This document shows positions 13,021-20,796 of a stretch of 20,796 nucleotides of DNA, piece after piece (the stretch's first letter is position 1; every line of letters begins with the position of its first letter). The position numbers and the translations under genes are program-made. The stretch lies in NCBI GenBank assembly GCA_002391195.1, contig DGRZ01000105.1, forward strand, positions 1 through 20,796. The letters run 5' to 3'. The stretch comes from Fibrobacter sp. UBA4375. GTDB lineage: Bacteria; Fibrobacterota; Fibrobacteria; Fibrobacterales; Fibrobacteraceae. The notes beneath the pieces are model-generated. The model did not search any database. It had not been told where the DNA came from and worked only from the letters and a program-made list of their open reading frames with translations.

Positions 13021-14427
13021 ATGTCAAGGCAATTTGCTATCCTACCTTCCGTGGCTTTGGCGCTATCGCTCATGGCCCTGCCCGCCCTTGCCGGCCAGGC
13101 CTATACCCGCGAAGACGCGCTCAAGATTGCCATGGAAAAGTCCACGACCATCAAATCCGCCGAAGAGGAACTGGTCAGCGCCAATTCCCAGGTGGACGCC
13201 GGTTACGGAAACGCTATGCCCAGTATCGACCTAAGCGCGGGAATCACCCGCATTTTCGGGCTGGACGACGTAGAAAACAGTCATGATTTGGCCAATGCTG
13301 CCAACAACATGGAATCCGCCAGCGATTTCGACAAGCAGGTCATGGCCCCCGCCGTTGACGGCCTCATTTACGGCATGAAATCCCAGGGTTACCGCTGGCA
13401 ATCCAGCGTGGGCCTCACTGCCACCCAGATTCTTTACGCCCAGGGCAAGGTGGGAACCGGTATCGATATCGCCAAGATTTACAGGCGCTTGAAAGAAGTG
13501 AACCTGGAAAATGTGAAGGCCACCGTCAAGTACAACGTGGAAACCGCCTTTGACCAGCTGATTTACCTGGATTCCGCCGTGGCGATTCTCGAAGCGAGCA
13601 TCGCCCAGACACAGCAGCACATCGACTACGTGAACGGTGCCGTAGAAAGCGGACTCGCCTCGGAACTGGACCAGATTCGCGCCCAGCTCCAGCTGGACCA
13701 GCTCAAGTCCGAACTGGAAAAGACCAAGAAAAACCAGATTCTCGCCCGCAACGCCCTCTTGAACACCATGGGCATGGACTGGGAAGCAGACGTGCAGTTC
13801 AAGGGGGAACTCCGTGACCCGAATTCGAACCTGCCCTACCCCGACACCGCCATGGCCAACGTGAAAAAGCGCCGCAAGGAACTGGTGATGCTGGACCAGT
13901 CCGAAGAAATGCTCCAGAAAAACATTTCCATCGAAGAGGGCGGCTACAAGCCCACTATCGTGCTGGTAGGCGGCCTCAAGTACAGCAACAACAAGAACGA
14001 AATCCAGCAGTGGGACGCCCCCGACTGGGACAAGAACATCAACAAGTACGTGGGCCTGAACCTGACCATGAACCTCTTCAACGGTATGAAAACCAAGGAA
14101 GCCGTGGTCCAGGCGAAATCGAAACTGCGCGACACCCAGATCCAGAAAGAAACCGCCGAGCGCGGGTTCCGCATGCAGATCGAATCCTGCGCCAACACCC
14201 TGGAAGACGCCGTGCGCCAGCTGGAGCTCCAGAAGCGCCAGGTGGACCTGGCCAACCGCAACTACGACCTGACCGAGGCCTCCTACAAGGTGGGCAAGTC
14301 CACTCAGCTGGACTACCTGGACGCCTCCATGACGCTCCGCACCACAAAACTCAAGTACATGGAAGCGGTCTTGAACTGGAACAACGCCTACAACGCCCTT
14401 TTGCAGGCCACCGGAGAATATCAATAG
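13021..14427 (+). CDS. TolC-family outer-membrane efflux channel
   Basis: Encodes 468 aa. A signal peptide ends in ALAG (about residue 24). The mature protein begins with the typical AYTREDALKIAMEKS TolC helix. It alternates long helices (for example around 175-250, and EMLQKNISIEEGGYKPTIVLVGG) with short beta strands, in the two-repeat pattern of outer-membrane efflux proteins. The second repeat begins with KYVGLNLTMNLFNGMKT, and the protein ends WNNAYNALLQATGEYQ. As a trimer it would form the outer-membrane exit duct for the adaptor and permease encoded directly downstream. GGAG lies 6 bases before the ATG. Confidence 0.95.
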   Translation: MSRQFAILPSVALALSLMALPALAGQAYTREDALKIAMEKSTTIKSAEEELVSANSQVDAGYGNAMPSIDLSAGITRIFGLDDVENSHDLANAANNMESASDFDKQVMAPAVDGLIYGMKSQGYRWQSSVGLTATQILYAQGKVGTGIDIAKIYRRLKEVNLENVKATVKYNVETAFDQLIYLDSAVAILEASIAQTQQHIDYVNGAVESGLASELDQIRAQLQLDQLKSELEKTKKNQILARNALLNTMGMDWEADVQFKGELRDPNSNLPYPDTAMANVKKRRKELVMLDQSEEMLQKNISIEEGGYKPTIVLVGGLKYSNNKNEIQQWDAPDWDKNINKYVGLNLTMNLFNGMKTKEAVVQAKSKLRDTQIQKETAERGFRMQIESCANTLEDAVRQLELQKRQVDLANRNYDLTEASYKVGKSTQLDYLDASMTLRTTKLKYMEAVLNWNNAYNALLQATGEYQ

Positions 14428-14437
14428 GACAAAGATT

Positions 14438-15487
14438 ATGAACAGCATCAAAAAGTACATCATCACCCTTTCTGCCCTAACGTTTGTCCTTGTCGGTTGC
14501 AAGGGCAAGGACGCCAAGGATAGTGCCACCGTGGCACCCTCCACCATCGAGGAAATCCAGAAGGAGAAGGGCAAACCCGCCCGCGTGACCAAGGCCAAGA
14601 AATCCTCCCTCAAGGACATCCGCGAATTCAGCGGGACCATCGAGGGCATGCAGCAGGCTAACGCCATCTCCAAGATGGGCGACCCCCTGGCAAAGATCTA
14701 CGTGCAGGTGGGCTCTACCGTCCAAAAGGACCAGGTGCTGGCCGAATACATCTTTACCGGCGACAACACCCAGTACGAACAGGTGCAGGAACAAGTGGCC
14801 CTGCTCGAAAAATCCACCCAGCGTCTGCGCGAAGTACACGCCAAGGGTGGTCTTAGCCAGCAGGACCTGGACCAGGCCGAAATGCAGCTGAAGATTGCCA
14901 AGATGAACCTGGAAACCGCCCGTCGCGCCACCAAGATTCTGGCACCTGCCGCAGGCGTGGTCACTGAACTGAACTACCAGGAAGGTCAGACCCCCGGCGT
15001 GGGTTCCACCCTCTGCACCATCGCCAAGCTGGACAAGGTCATCTTGAAGCTGAACGTGACCAGCAAGGATATCTCGCAGTTCAAGATGGGTGCCGCCGCT
15101 ACCGTCGAAGTAGCCGGCAAGAAGATGAAAGGTAAGGTGACCCTGATACCCCTGGCCGCTAACCCTGTGACCAGGTTCTTCCCCGTAGAAGTGACGTTTG
15201 ACAACAGCAGCAAGAAATTGCTCCCCGGCATGTACATAACCGCCGAACTGGAAACCAAGCAGGTGAACGGAGTGGTGGTGCCCGCCGAAGCCGTTATCTA
15301 CAAGAACGGCCTCAACATGGTGTGGACCGTGGATAAAGAGGGCAATGCCCGCCGTAAGATCGTGAAGGTCGGCATCCAGACCAAGGACCAGGTGCAGATT
15401 GCCGAAGGCCTCAAGGGCGGCGAGACCGTCATGGTGGAAGGCATGTCCAAGATGAACGACGGCGACAAGGTCAACATCGTCAAATAA
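14438..15487 (+). CDS. RND efflux periplasmic adaptor (membrane fusion protein), lipoprotein
   Basis: Encodes 349 aa. The lipobox LVGC (Cys21) indicates a lipid-anchored adaptor. In order: beta-barrel/lipoyl half 1 (about 60-104, ISKMGDPLAKIYVQVGSTVQKDQVLAEY), a short alpha-hairpin (about 108-165), lipoyl half 2 (166-200, TKILAPAAGVVTELNYQEGQ), a beta-barrel (201-280, with GMYITAEL), and a membrane-proximal domain to the end (EGLKGGETVMVEGMSKMNDGDKV). It links the inner-membrane RND pump to TolC. It starts 10 bases after the TolC stop with AGGA upstream. The substrate is unknown. Confidence 0.95.
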   Translation: MNSIKKYIITLSALTFVLVGCKGKDAKDSATVAPSTIEEIQKEKGKPARVTKAKKSSLKDIREFSGTIEGMQQANAISKMGDPLAKIYVQVGSTVQKDQVLAEYIFTGDNTQYEQVQEQVALLEKSTQRLREVHAKGGLSQQDLDQAEMQLKIAKMNLETARRATKILAPAAGVVTELNYQEGQTPGVGSTLCTIAKLDKVILKLNVTSKDISQFKMGAAATVEVAGKKMKGKVTLIPLAANPVTRFFPVEVTFDNSSKKLLPGMYITAELETKQVNGVVVPAEAVIYKNGLNMVWTVDKEGNARRKIVKVGIQTKDQVQIAEGLKGGETVMVEGMSKMNDGDKVNIVK

Positions 15488-15507
15488 TTTTACTGGAGAT
15501 ACGCTGA

Positions 15508-18500
15508 ATGATCAAGGCCAGTATTTATAAACCGATTACCATGCTCATGGTCATCTTGACCGTGGTGGTTTTCGGTCTGTACACCTACACCATGATGGTC
15601 GTGGACCTGATGCCGAAATTCGAAGTTCCGGTGGTGACGGCGACCATGATTTACGCAGGTGCTAGTCCCGAAGAAATCGAGACCACCGTTATCAAGCCTG
15701 TCGAAGAACAGGTGGAACTGGTGGACGGTATCGACTACGTGCAGTCCATCTGCCTCGAGAACTACGGCATTATCGTCGCCATGTTCAACATGGGCGTCAA
15801 CGTAGATGTAGCAGCAAACGACGTGCGTTCCAAGGTGGAACTTGCGGCGGCTGACTTCCCCGACGCCGTGGAACCCCCTATCATTTCCAAGGTGGACATC
15901 AATGGTGCAGCCATCATGGCTATTTCCTTTACGGGTCCGCTGAACTCCACGGAACTCCGCCAGATGGTGGAAGACGAAATCGAACCCCTGTTCACCTCCG
16001 TCTCAGGTGTGGCCAGCGTAGATGTATTCGGTGGTACTACCCGCCAGATTTCTATCGAACTTGACAAGGACAAGATGAAGGACCGTGGCATCGACATTGC
16101 CACCATCATGGGTCTGTACGGCCAGTCCAACTTGAACTACCCCGTGGGCGAAGTCATCGGCAAGCACAAGAACACATCTGTGCGTACAGCAGGCAAGTTC
16201 CAGAGCCTGGACGAAATGCGCAACATGGATATTCCCACGGCCAACGGCGTTATCAAGCTCTCCGAGGTTGCAAAAGTCAAGGACACCATCGAGACCATTT
16301 CATCCATTTCCCGTTTCAACGGCACAAGTTCTATCTCCCTGGATATCAAGAAGCGTTCCGACGCCAACGTGGTGGACGTTTCCAAGGGCGTTATCAAGCG
16401 CATGAACGCCGTCAACAAGAGCCTTCCCGAAGGTTTCGAGCTTCACCTGGTGTACGACAAGAGCGAAGCGGTGAACGAATCCATCGACAACGTGATCCAG
16501 AACGTGATTATCGCTATCGTGCTTACCGCAGGACTCTTGCTCTTGTTCCTCGGCAAGTTCTCCACTATGTTCATTGCGGCCCTCACCATGCCGACCTCCG
16601 TAATCGGAGCCTTCACCCTGATGTACTTTGCTGGATTCGGCATCAACATGATGTCCCTGATGGCATTGTCGTCGTCGGTGGGCTTGCTGGTGACCAACGC
16701 CATCGTGGTGCTTGAAAATATCAACGTGAAACTGAACGAAGGCCTGGATCCGAAAGAGGCTGCCTACAAGGGAACCTCCGAAATCATGGTGGCTATCATG
16801 GCATCTACGCTTACTAACGTGTGCGTGTTCGTGCCTATCGCCTTCATGAAATCCATCGCCGGTATCTTCTTCCGTACCTTCGGTCTTACCATGGTGTTTG
16901 CCACCCTGGTGTCCTTGCTCGCCACCTTTACCTTGACCCCGCTTCTGGCGGCCTACCTGTTCAAGGGCAAAAAGAAAGACGAGAACGGAAACATTATCGA
17001 AGAAAAGCCCTCCGTGGTGGGACGCATTCTCGGGCTGTTCCCCACTGCCCTCAACGGCATCCGCTTTGTATATCTGAAAACCCTGTCGTTCTGCCTTTCC
17101 ATTCCGGGAGTGCTGTTCCAGGTGGTCGCCCTGATCGCTATGCTCCTTTTCGTGGGCTATATGGCCGCCAACCACATGACGGTGGAAATCATGCCTAAGC
17201 AGGACCAGGGCATGATCAGCATCAAGCTGGAAATGCCCGTGGGCACCAACGTGGAAACCACCGACAGTATCGCGAAAATTATCGAGGACCGGGTCAAGGA
17301 TGTTCCCGAAATTGTCCATTACAGCGTGAACGTGGGTGGTTCCAACGGTTTTGCTACGGTGAACCAGGCTACCATGCGTATCAAGCTGTTGAAGGACTGG
17401 GAAGGCCGTACCAGGAGTACCGACCAGATCGTGGACTCCCTGCGTCCCTACCTGGCCGACATCCCCGACGCCTATATCGCCATCAAGTCCGCCTCGGCAT
17501 CTGAAATGAACAACAACAGCGCAGGCGACGTGGTGCTGGAAATCAACGGCCTCAAGAAGGACTCCGTGATCAAGGCTTCTGAACTGATTATGGACCGGGT
17601 CAAGGAAACCATTGCCGGCGTAGTAGATGTAAAGACCAGCTACGAAGCGGGTAAACCCGAAATCCGCCTGGTTCCCAACAGGCAGGCCCTGGCCGACTAC
17701 GGCGTGACCCTGCAGTCCCTTGCCACCTACAACTACATCGCCGTGAGCGGTTATGAAGCGGGTCAGTACACCGAAGACGGTGAAGAATACGACGTGTATG
17801 TGCGCATGCAGGAGAAGAACCGCAAGAGCCATGCCGACATCGAAGACCTGCCCATGAAGACCCCCAAGGGCTATGTGGCTGCCCGCGACCTGTTCTACAT
17901 CGAAGACGGTGCAGGCCCCACCCGTATTGACCGTAAGCGCAAGATGACCCGCGTGGACGTTTCCATGAACCTGTTGCCTGGCCACACCACCGGTGAGGTC
18001 ATGGGCAACCTGAACAAGCTTACCGCCAGCATGAAGGACGAACTCCCCGAGGGTATTTCCTTCAGCTTCGGTGCCCAGGCCGACATGCAAGAAGACATGG
18101 TGAACGAATTCAAGACCGCCATCATCATGGCCATCTTGCTCACCTACATCTTGCTGATTGCCCTGCTGGAAAGCTTTGCACAGCCCTTTATCATCATGAC
18201 CACCATTCCTATGGGCGCCATCGGCGTGTTCCTCGCCCTGATATTCACCGGCAAGGCACTCTCCATGATCGCCCTCATGGCTATCGTGATGCTTATCGGT
18301 GTGGTGGTGAACAACGCTATTCTATTGCTTGATGAAGCCAACAGGCTACTCCGAAGCGGTTCTATGGGAAGGCGCTCCGCCATTATGACGGCGGGCAAGA
18401 CCAAGTTCCAGCCCATCGCCCTGGCCACATTCGCCTCTGTGGTGGCCCAGATGCCTCTGGCCCTGGCCTTGGGCGGTAACGTGGCCGCCATGACCCAGCC

Positions 18501-18654
18501 TATGGGTATTGCTGCCGTGGGTGGCCTGATCGTGTCTGCCATCCTTACCATGTACCTGGTGCCCACATTCTTCTGGCTACCCAACGCCCTGTTCCACAAG
18601 GCGAAGAAAAAGGCCAGCAACCTGAAGGGCAAATTCAACAAGGCAAAAGCGTAA
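15508..18654 (+). CDS. RND-family efflux pump permease (HAE1-like)
   Basis: Encodes 1048 aa, the normal length for AcrB-type pumps: TM1 at the N-terminus, two large periplasmic porter/docking loops (about 35-330 and 560-870) and two six-helix bundles. The subunit would export hydrophobic compounds through the adaptor and TolC encoded just upstream (gap 20 bases, GGAG site). The TM4 motif reads GLLVTNAIVVLENI, so the two acidic residues equivalent to AcrB D407/D408 are T396/N397. In TM10 the equivalent of AcrB K940 is N935 (GVVVNNAILLLDE). The canonical proton relay is therefore absent, as in some divergent RND clades. The frame is intact with no sign of decay. Drug specificity cannot be told. 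Confidence 0.95.
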   Translation: MIKASIYKPITMLMVILTVVVFGLYTYTMMVVDLMPKFEVPVVTATMIYAGASPEEIETTVIKPVEEQVELVDGIDYVQSICLENYGIIVAMFNMGVNVDVAANDVRSKVELAAADFPDAVEPPIISKVDINGAAIMAISFTGPLNSTELRQMVEDEIEPLFTSVSGVASVDVFGGTTRQISIELDKDKMKDRGIDIATIMGLYGQSNLNYPVGEVIGKHKNTSVRTAGKFQSLDEMRNMDIPTANGVIKLSEVAKVKDTIETISSISRFNGTSSISLDIKKRSDANVVDVSKGVIKRMNAVNKSLPEGFELHLVYDKSEAVNESIDNVIQNVIIAIVLTAGLLLLFLGKFSTMFIAALTMPTSVIGAFTLMYFAGFGINMMSLMALSSSVGLLVTNAIVVLENINVKLNEGLDPKEAAYKGTSEIMVAIMASTLTNVCVFVPIAFMKSIAGIFFRTFGLTMVFATLVSLLATFTLTPLLAAYLFKGKKKDENGNIIEEKPSVVGRILGLFPTALNGIRFVYLKTLSFCLSIPGVLFQVVALIAMLLFVGYMAANHMTVEIMPKQDQGMISIKLEMPVGTNVETTDSIAKIIEDRVKDVPEIVHYSVNVGGSNGFATVNQATMRIKLLKDWEGRTRSTDQIVDSLRPYLADIPDAYIAIKSASASEMNNNSAGDVVLEINGLKKDSVIKASELIMDRVKETIAGVVDVKTSYEAGKPEIRLVPNRQALADYGVTLQSLATYNYIAVSGYEAGQYTEDGEEYDVYVRMQEKNRKSHADIEDLPMKTPKGYVAARDLFYIEDGAGPTRIDRKRKMTRVDVSMNLLPGHTTGEVMGNLNKLTASMKDELPEGISFSFGAQADMQEDMVNEFKTAIIMAILLTYILLIALLESFAQPFIIMTTIPMGAIGVFLALIFTGKALSMIALMAIVMLIGVVVNNAILLLDEANRLLRSGSMGRRSAIMTAGKTKFQPIALATFASVVAQMPLALALGGNVAAMTQPMGIAAVGGLIVSAILTMYLVPTFFWLPNALFHKAKKKASNLKGKFNKAKA

Positions 18655-18680
18655 AGATCCAGGCCTAAATTCTTTTTTTC

Positions 18681-18716
18681 AAACACTGGTTTTTATAAAC
18701 CAGTGTTTTGTATTTT
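18681..18716 (+). terminator. Strong rho-independent terminator of the efflux operon
   Basis: AAACACTGGTTT (18681-18692) and AAACCAGTGTTT (18697-18708) form a perfect 12-bp stem with a 4-base loop (TTAT), followed by TGTATTTT. It lies 26 bases after the permease stop and ends just before the GspE-like start. Confidence 0.9.
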
Positions 18717-18718
18717 GG
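18711..18718 (+). promoter_or_regulatory. Candidate -7-like box (TATTTTGG) before the GspE-like gene
   Basis: TATTTTGG is close to TAnnTTTG and ends 5 bases before the ATG at 18724, with no Shine-Dalgarno sequence between. It also overlaps the T-tail of the efflux terminator, so it may simply be part of that tail. Confidence 0.2.
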
Positions 18719-18723
18719 CCGGC

Positions 18724-19950
18724 ATGAATTTTACTGACGCCTGGTGCAAAGCACACTTGACCACTCCCCTACCCACTCCGGCAGGCGGTAACCCTGCCGC
18801 CCTGTACCTGGGCATGGCGAATATCCACGACGAAATGCTGTTGGAACGCATCCGCTTTATGCACGGCGGGCCCGTTGTCCCCTGCCCCATGACCGAAGCC
18901 GAAGTGCTCCGGACCATACGGACGAACTTCGCAAGCGAAGCGGAAGCCCTGCAAGAAAGCAAGGTCAACTCCTGGGAATCGGAGCCGGTCATCAACCTGG
19001 TGGATAGCCTTATGGACAAGGCCCTGGAGCAAAACGCCAGCGACATCCACCTGGAACCCACCGAAAAGGAACTGAAGGTGCGCTTCCGCATCGACGGGCT
19101 TTTGCAATTCCACAGAAGCCTGCCCCCATGGCTAAAAGACCCGGTTCTTGTACGGCTGAAGCTCCTAGCCCAGGTAGATATTACAGACAAGCGAATTCCC
19201 CATGACGGAAGTTTCAAGTTCCAGGGCGTCTCGGGAACGGTGCGGGTGCGGCTCAGCACCCTGCCGGTGCAGCACGGCGAGACCTGCGTACTGCGGCTTT
19301 TACCCGCCAAGGACGAAGGCGGCACCCTTGGCGACCTGGAATTCAGCCCGAAAATTCTTGCAGAACTCCGGCGTATCTTCGCCATGCCTCAGGGGCTGTT
19401 CCTGATAACAGGCCCCACCGGCAGCGGCAAGACCACCACGCTGTACGCGGGCCTGCGTGAAATCATCCAGAAAAAGATAAACGTCACTACCATCGAAGAC
19501 CCGGTGGAATACAGCCTCAATGGCGCAAACCAAGTGCAGGTCAACGAAAAATGCGGGTTCACCTTCGCCGCAGCGCTCCGCTCCATACTCCGGCAAGACC
19601 CCGACGTGATTCTGGTAGGTGAAATCCGAGACGAAGAAACGGCCCGTATTGCGCTCCGCGCCGCAGAAACTGGCCACCTGGTGCTTGCGACGTTACACAC
19701 CAACAGCGCAAAGGGCGCCTTTGCACGACTCCAGGACCTGGGAATTTCCCAAACTTCACTTCAAGATTCCCTGCTGGGGGTAATGGCCCAGAGGCTTTTG
19801 CGGAAAAAGACCGGCGGCCGCATCGCCGCACTAGAACTGTTACGTTCCGACGGCACCTACACCGACGGAACGCTGCAGGAATACGCCAGCAGACTTGTCC
19901 AAAACGGCCTTGTCAAAAAGGAGGAATTACTCCGGGTTCTCGGGAGCTGA
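18724..19950 (+). CDS. GspE/PulE/PilB-type secretion or pilus assembly ATPase, compact form
   Basis: Encodes 408 aa. Hexameric ATPases of this family power type II secretion or type IV pilus extension at the inner membrane. After a short N-terminal domain (1-75) come SEPVINLVDSLMDKALEQ, NASDIHLEP (104-112), an RVRLSTLPVQHGETCVLRLL segment, Walker A GPTGSGKTT (230-238), the Asp box IEDPVEY (E258, D259), Walker B VILVGEIRDEE (295-305, E300) and the His box TGHLVLATLHTN (H318, H325). The tetracysteine zinc module normally found before the GRxAxxELL segment is missing: RKKTGGRIAALELL follows directly, as in PilT. The body otherwise aligns with GspE. The ATG at 18724 is preferred over an upstream GTG (18703) lying inside the terminator stem. 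No secretion genes are adjacent. Confidence 0.9.
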   Translation: MNFTDAWCKAHLTTPLPTPAGGNPAALYLGMANIHDEMLLERIRFMHGGPVVPCPMTEAEVLRTIRTNFASEAEALQESKVNSWESEPVINLVDSLMDKALEQNASDIHLEPTEKELKVRFRIDGLLQFHRSLPPWLKDPVLVRLKLLAQVDITDKRIPHDGSFKFQGVSGTVRVRLSTLPVQHGETCVLRLLPAKDEGGTLGDLEFSPKILAELRRIFAMPQGLFLITGPTGSGKTTTLYAGLREIIQKKINVTTIEDPVEYSLNGANQVQVNEKCGFTFAAALRSILRQDPDVILVGEIRDEETARIALRAAETGHLVLATLHTNSAKGAFARLQDLGISQTSLQDSLLGVMAQRLLRKKTGGRIAALELLRSDGTYTDGTLQEYASRLVQNGLVKKEELLRVLGS

Positions 19951-20796
19951 AGGCTCCGCAGGTGCGGGGCTTTCGACAACCTCAGGCGCAGCAGGAGCGA
20001 CGGGCGCCGCCACAGGTTCAGCCGCTGTCGCTGCCGGTGCCGCAGCAGGAGGCGGCGCCATCAGCTGCCGTAGGGAATCCACCAGCAGGCTATCCTTCTT
20101 GGGGAACATGTTCTGGTAGATGACCGCCCGGCGCTTGGCCATGAACTGGCTTTCACGCATGTTGGGATGGTGCTTGCCGGGGCTTGCCAGCATAGCCGCC
20201 AGATTGATGGCCTGGTCCACGCTGAGCTTGCTGCAACTCTTCTTATAATAGGTGGAGCAGGCCGCCTGGCATCCGAAAATATCCTTGCCCCACTGGGCGT
20301 AGTTCAGGTAAAGTTCCAGAATGCGGTCCTTCCCCAACTCGTGCTCCATCAAAAGTGCGTAGGCCAGCTCCTTGAACTTCCTCTCCCAGGAGCGTTCCCC
20401 GCTCAAGAACAAGTTCTTGGCCAGCTGTTGCGTGATAGTGGACCCGCCAAACTTGGTCTTGCCCGACATCTTGTTGGCGTTCAAGGCCTCAGCGATGGCA
20501 TTCACGTCAAAACCCGGGTGAAAATAGAAACCGGCGTCTTCGCTGGCAATCACCGCCTTCTGCAAATAGGGGCTGATTGAATCCAGAGGCACATAGGTAT
20601 GCTTGATTTTCACCGTCGGATTGGAATCCACCAGGGCCTGCATGTAGCGGCTCATCTCGGGCTGGGTATCCTTCAGGGACTGTACGCCGTCGTACAAGTT
20701 ATAACCGTAAATAAAGGCCTTGTACAGGGCCACGGAGGCCACGATACTGAACACCGCCGAATAGATGATGAGAATCAGGAGAACGCACCTCAACAA
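19927..20796 (-). CDS. mtgA: Monofunctional peptidoglycan glycosyltransferase (GT51), 5' end outside window
   Basis: 289 residues are visible; the frame is still open at the right edge, so the true start is upstream. One N-terminal transmembrane helix (LLILIIYSAVFSIVASVALY) is followed by the GT51 domain. It has the first catalytic Glu in ASEDAGFYFHPG (E86 of the visible part), GGSTITQQLAKNLFL (117-131), and the second Glu in RILELYLN (E161), then WGKDIFGCQAACSTYYKK. It polymerises lipid II into glycan strands at the inner membrane. There is no transpeptidase domain, so it is not a bifunctional PBP. The C-terminus (248-289) is a Pro/Ala/Glu-rich tail, unusual for MtgA. Its last 24 bases overlap the end of the GspE-like gene in the opposite direction. 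Confidence 0.93.
   Translation of the reverse strand: MLRCVLLILIIYSAVFSIVASVALYKAFIYGYNLYDGVQSLKDTQPEMSRYMQALVDSNPTVKIKHTYVPLDSISPYLQKAVIASEDAGFYFHPGFDVNAIAEALNANKMSGKTKFGGSTITQQLAKNLFLSGERSWERKFKELAYALLMEHELGKDRILELYLNYAQWGKDIFGCQAACSTYYKKSCSKLSVDQAINLAAMLASPGKHHPNMRESQFMAKRRAVIYQNMFPKKDSLLVDSLRQLMAPPPAAAPAATAAEPVAAPVAPAAPEVVESPAPAEPSAPENPE

Noticed and set aside
13231..14673. A 480-codon open frame on the minus strand opposite the TolC gene
   Set aside because: It lies entirely antisense to a clearly recognised gene, has the repetitive His/Gly/Val composition typical of antisense reading of GC-rich DNA, and contains no known motif.
16300..18090. A 596-codon open frame on the minus strand opposite the RND permease gene
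   Set aside because: It is antisense to the permease, with extreme His/Gly content and no ribosome-binding site. It is a codon-bias shadow.
18703..18723. A GTG start at 18703 for the GspE-like ATPase
   Set aside because: It falls inside the right arm of the efflux-operon terminator and has no ribosome-binding site. The ATG at 18724 is more plausible.

Overview
The window reads as a typical chromosomal segment of a Gram-negative bacterium of the FCB group, most likely Fibrobacter or a close relative. This is inferred from several things seen together: outer-membrane machinery (TolC/RND pump, lipoproteins), a gingipain-type C25 peptidase with a type IX secretion (T9SS)-style C-terminus, TAnnTTTG boxes upstream of several starts, and the general gene style. 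There are no tRNA, rRNA, CRISPR or IS elements visible, and no gene-free stretch longer than about 210 bases.

Layout. (1) Positions 1-630, minus: the N-terminal 210 residues of glycyl-tRNA synthetase. A spacer with a GACGAGA heptad array separates it from a divergent M23/LysM cell-wall peptidase (826-1884). (2) Positions 1886-7920, minus: a tight four-gene operon, in transcription order a lipoprotein, a secreted protein of unknown function, a large C25 peptidase resembling the T9SS sortase PorU, and a polytopic membrane protein. Its first start codon overlaps, inside a palindromic ATGCAT, the start of a divergent RF-1-domain (GGQ) ribosome-rescue-like gene (7915-8409). (3) Positions 8490-9719, plus: a lamin-tail-domain lipoprotein. 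It converges on a small minus-strand operon (TerB-like helical protein, then a receiver-like protein) across a shared bidirectional terminator. (4) A divergent spacer full of inverted repeats (10639-10844) precedes dnaX and ybaB. (5) Positions 13021-18654: a complete tripartite RND efflux operon (TolC, adaptor, permease) bounded by terminators. (6) Positions 18724-19950: a compact GspE/PulE-type ATPase. It overlaps by 24 bases, tail to tail, a monofunctional peptidoglycan transglycosylase that runs off the right edge.

The strongest unusual signal is in dnaX. A run of ten A residues follows immediately after a GC-rich hairpin, and stop codons occur at once in both alternative frames (TAG and TGA). 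This is the expected design for making a short gamma and a long tau subunit from one gene by slippage. Other points worth a second look are the heptad arrays, which all point the same way toward a downstream start codon; a set of genes without Shine-Dalgarno sequences whose -7-like box sits exactly 5 bases before the ATG; an RND permease lacking the canonical proton-relay residues; a secretion ATPase without its zinc-binding module; and the C25 peptidase operon with uncharacterised partners.
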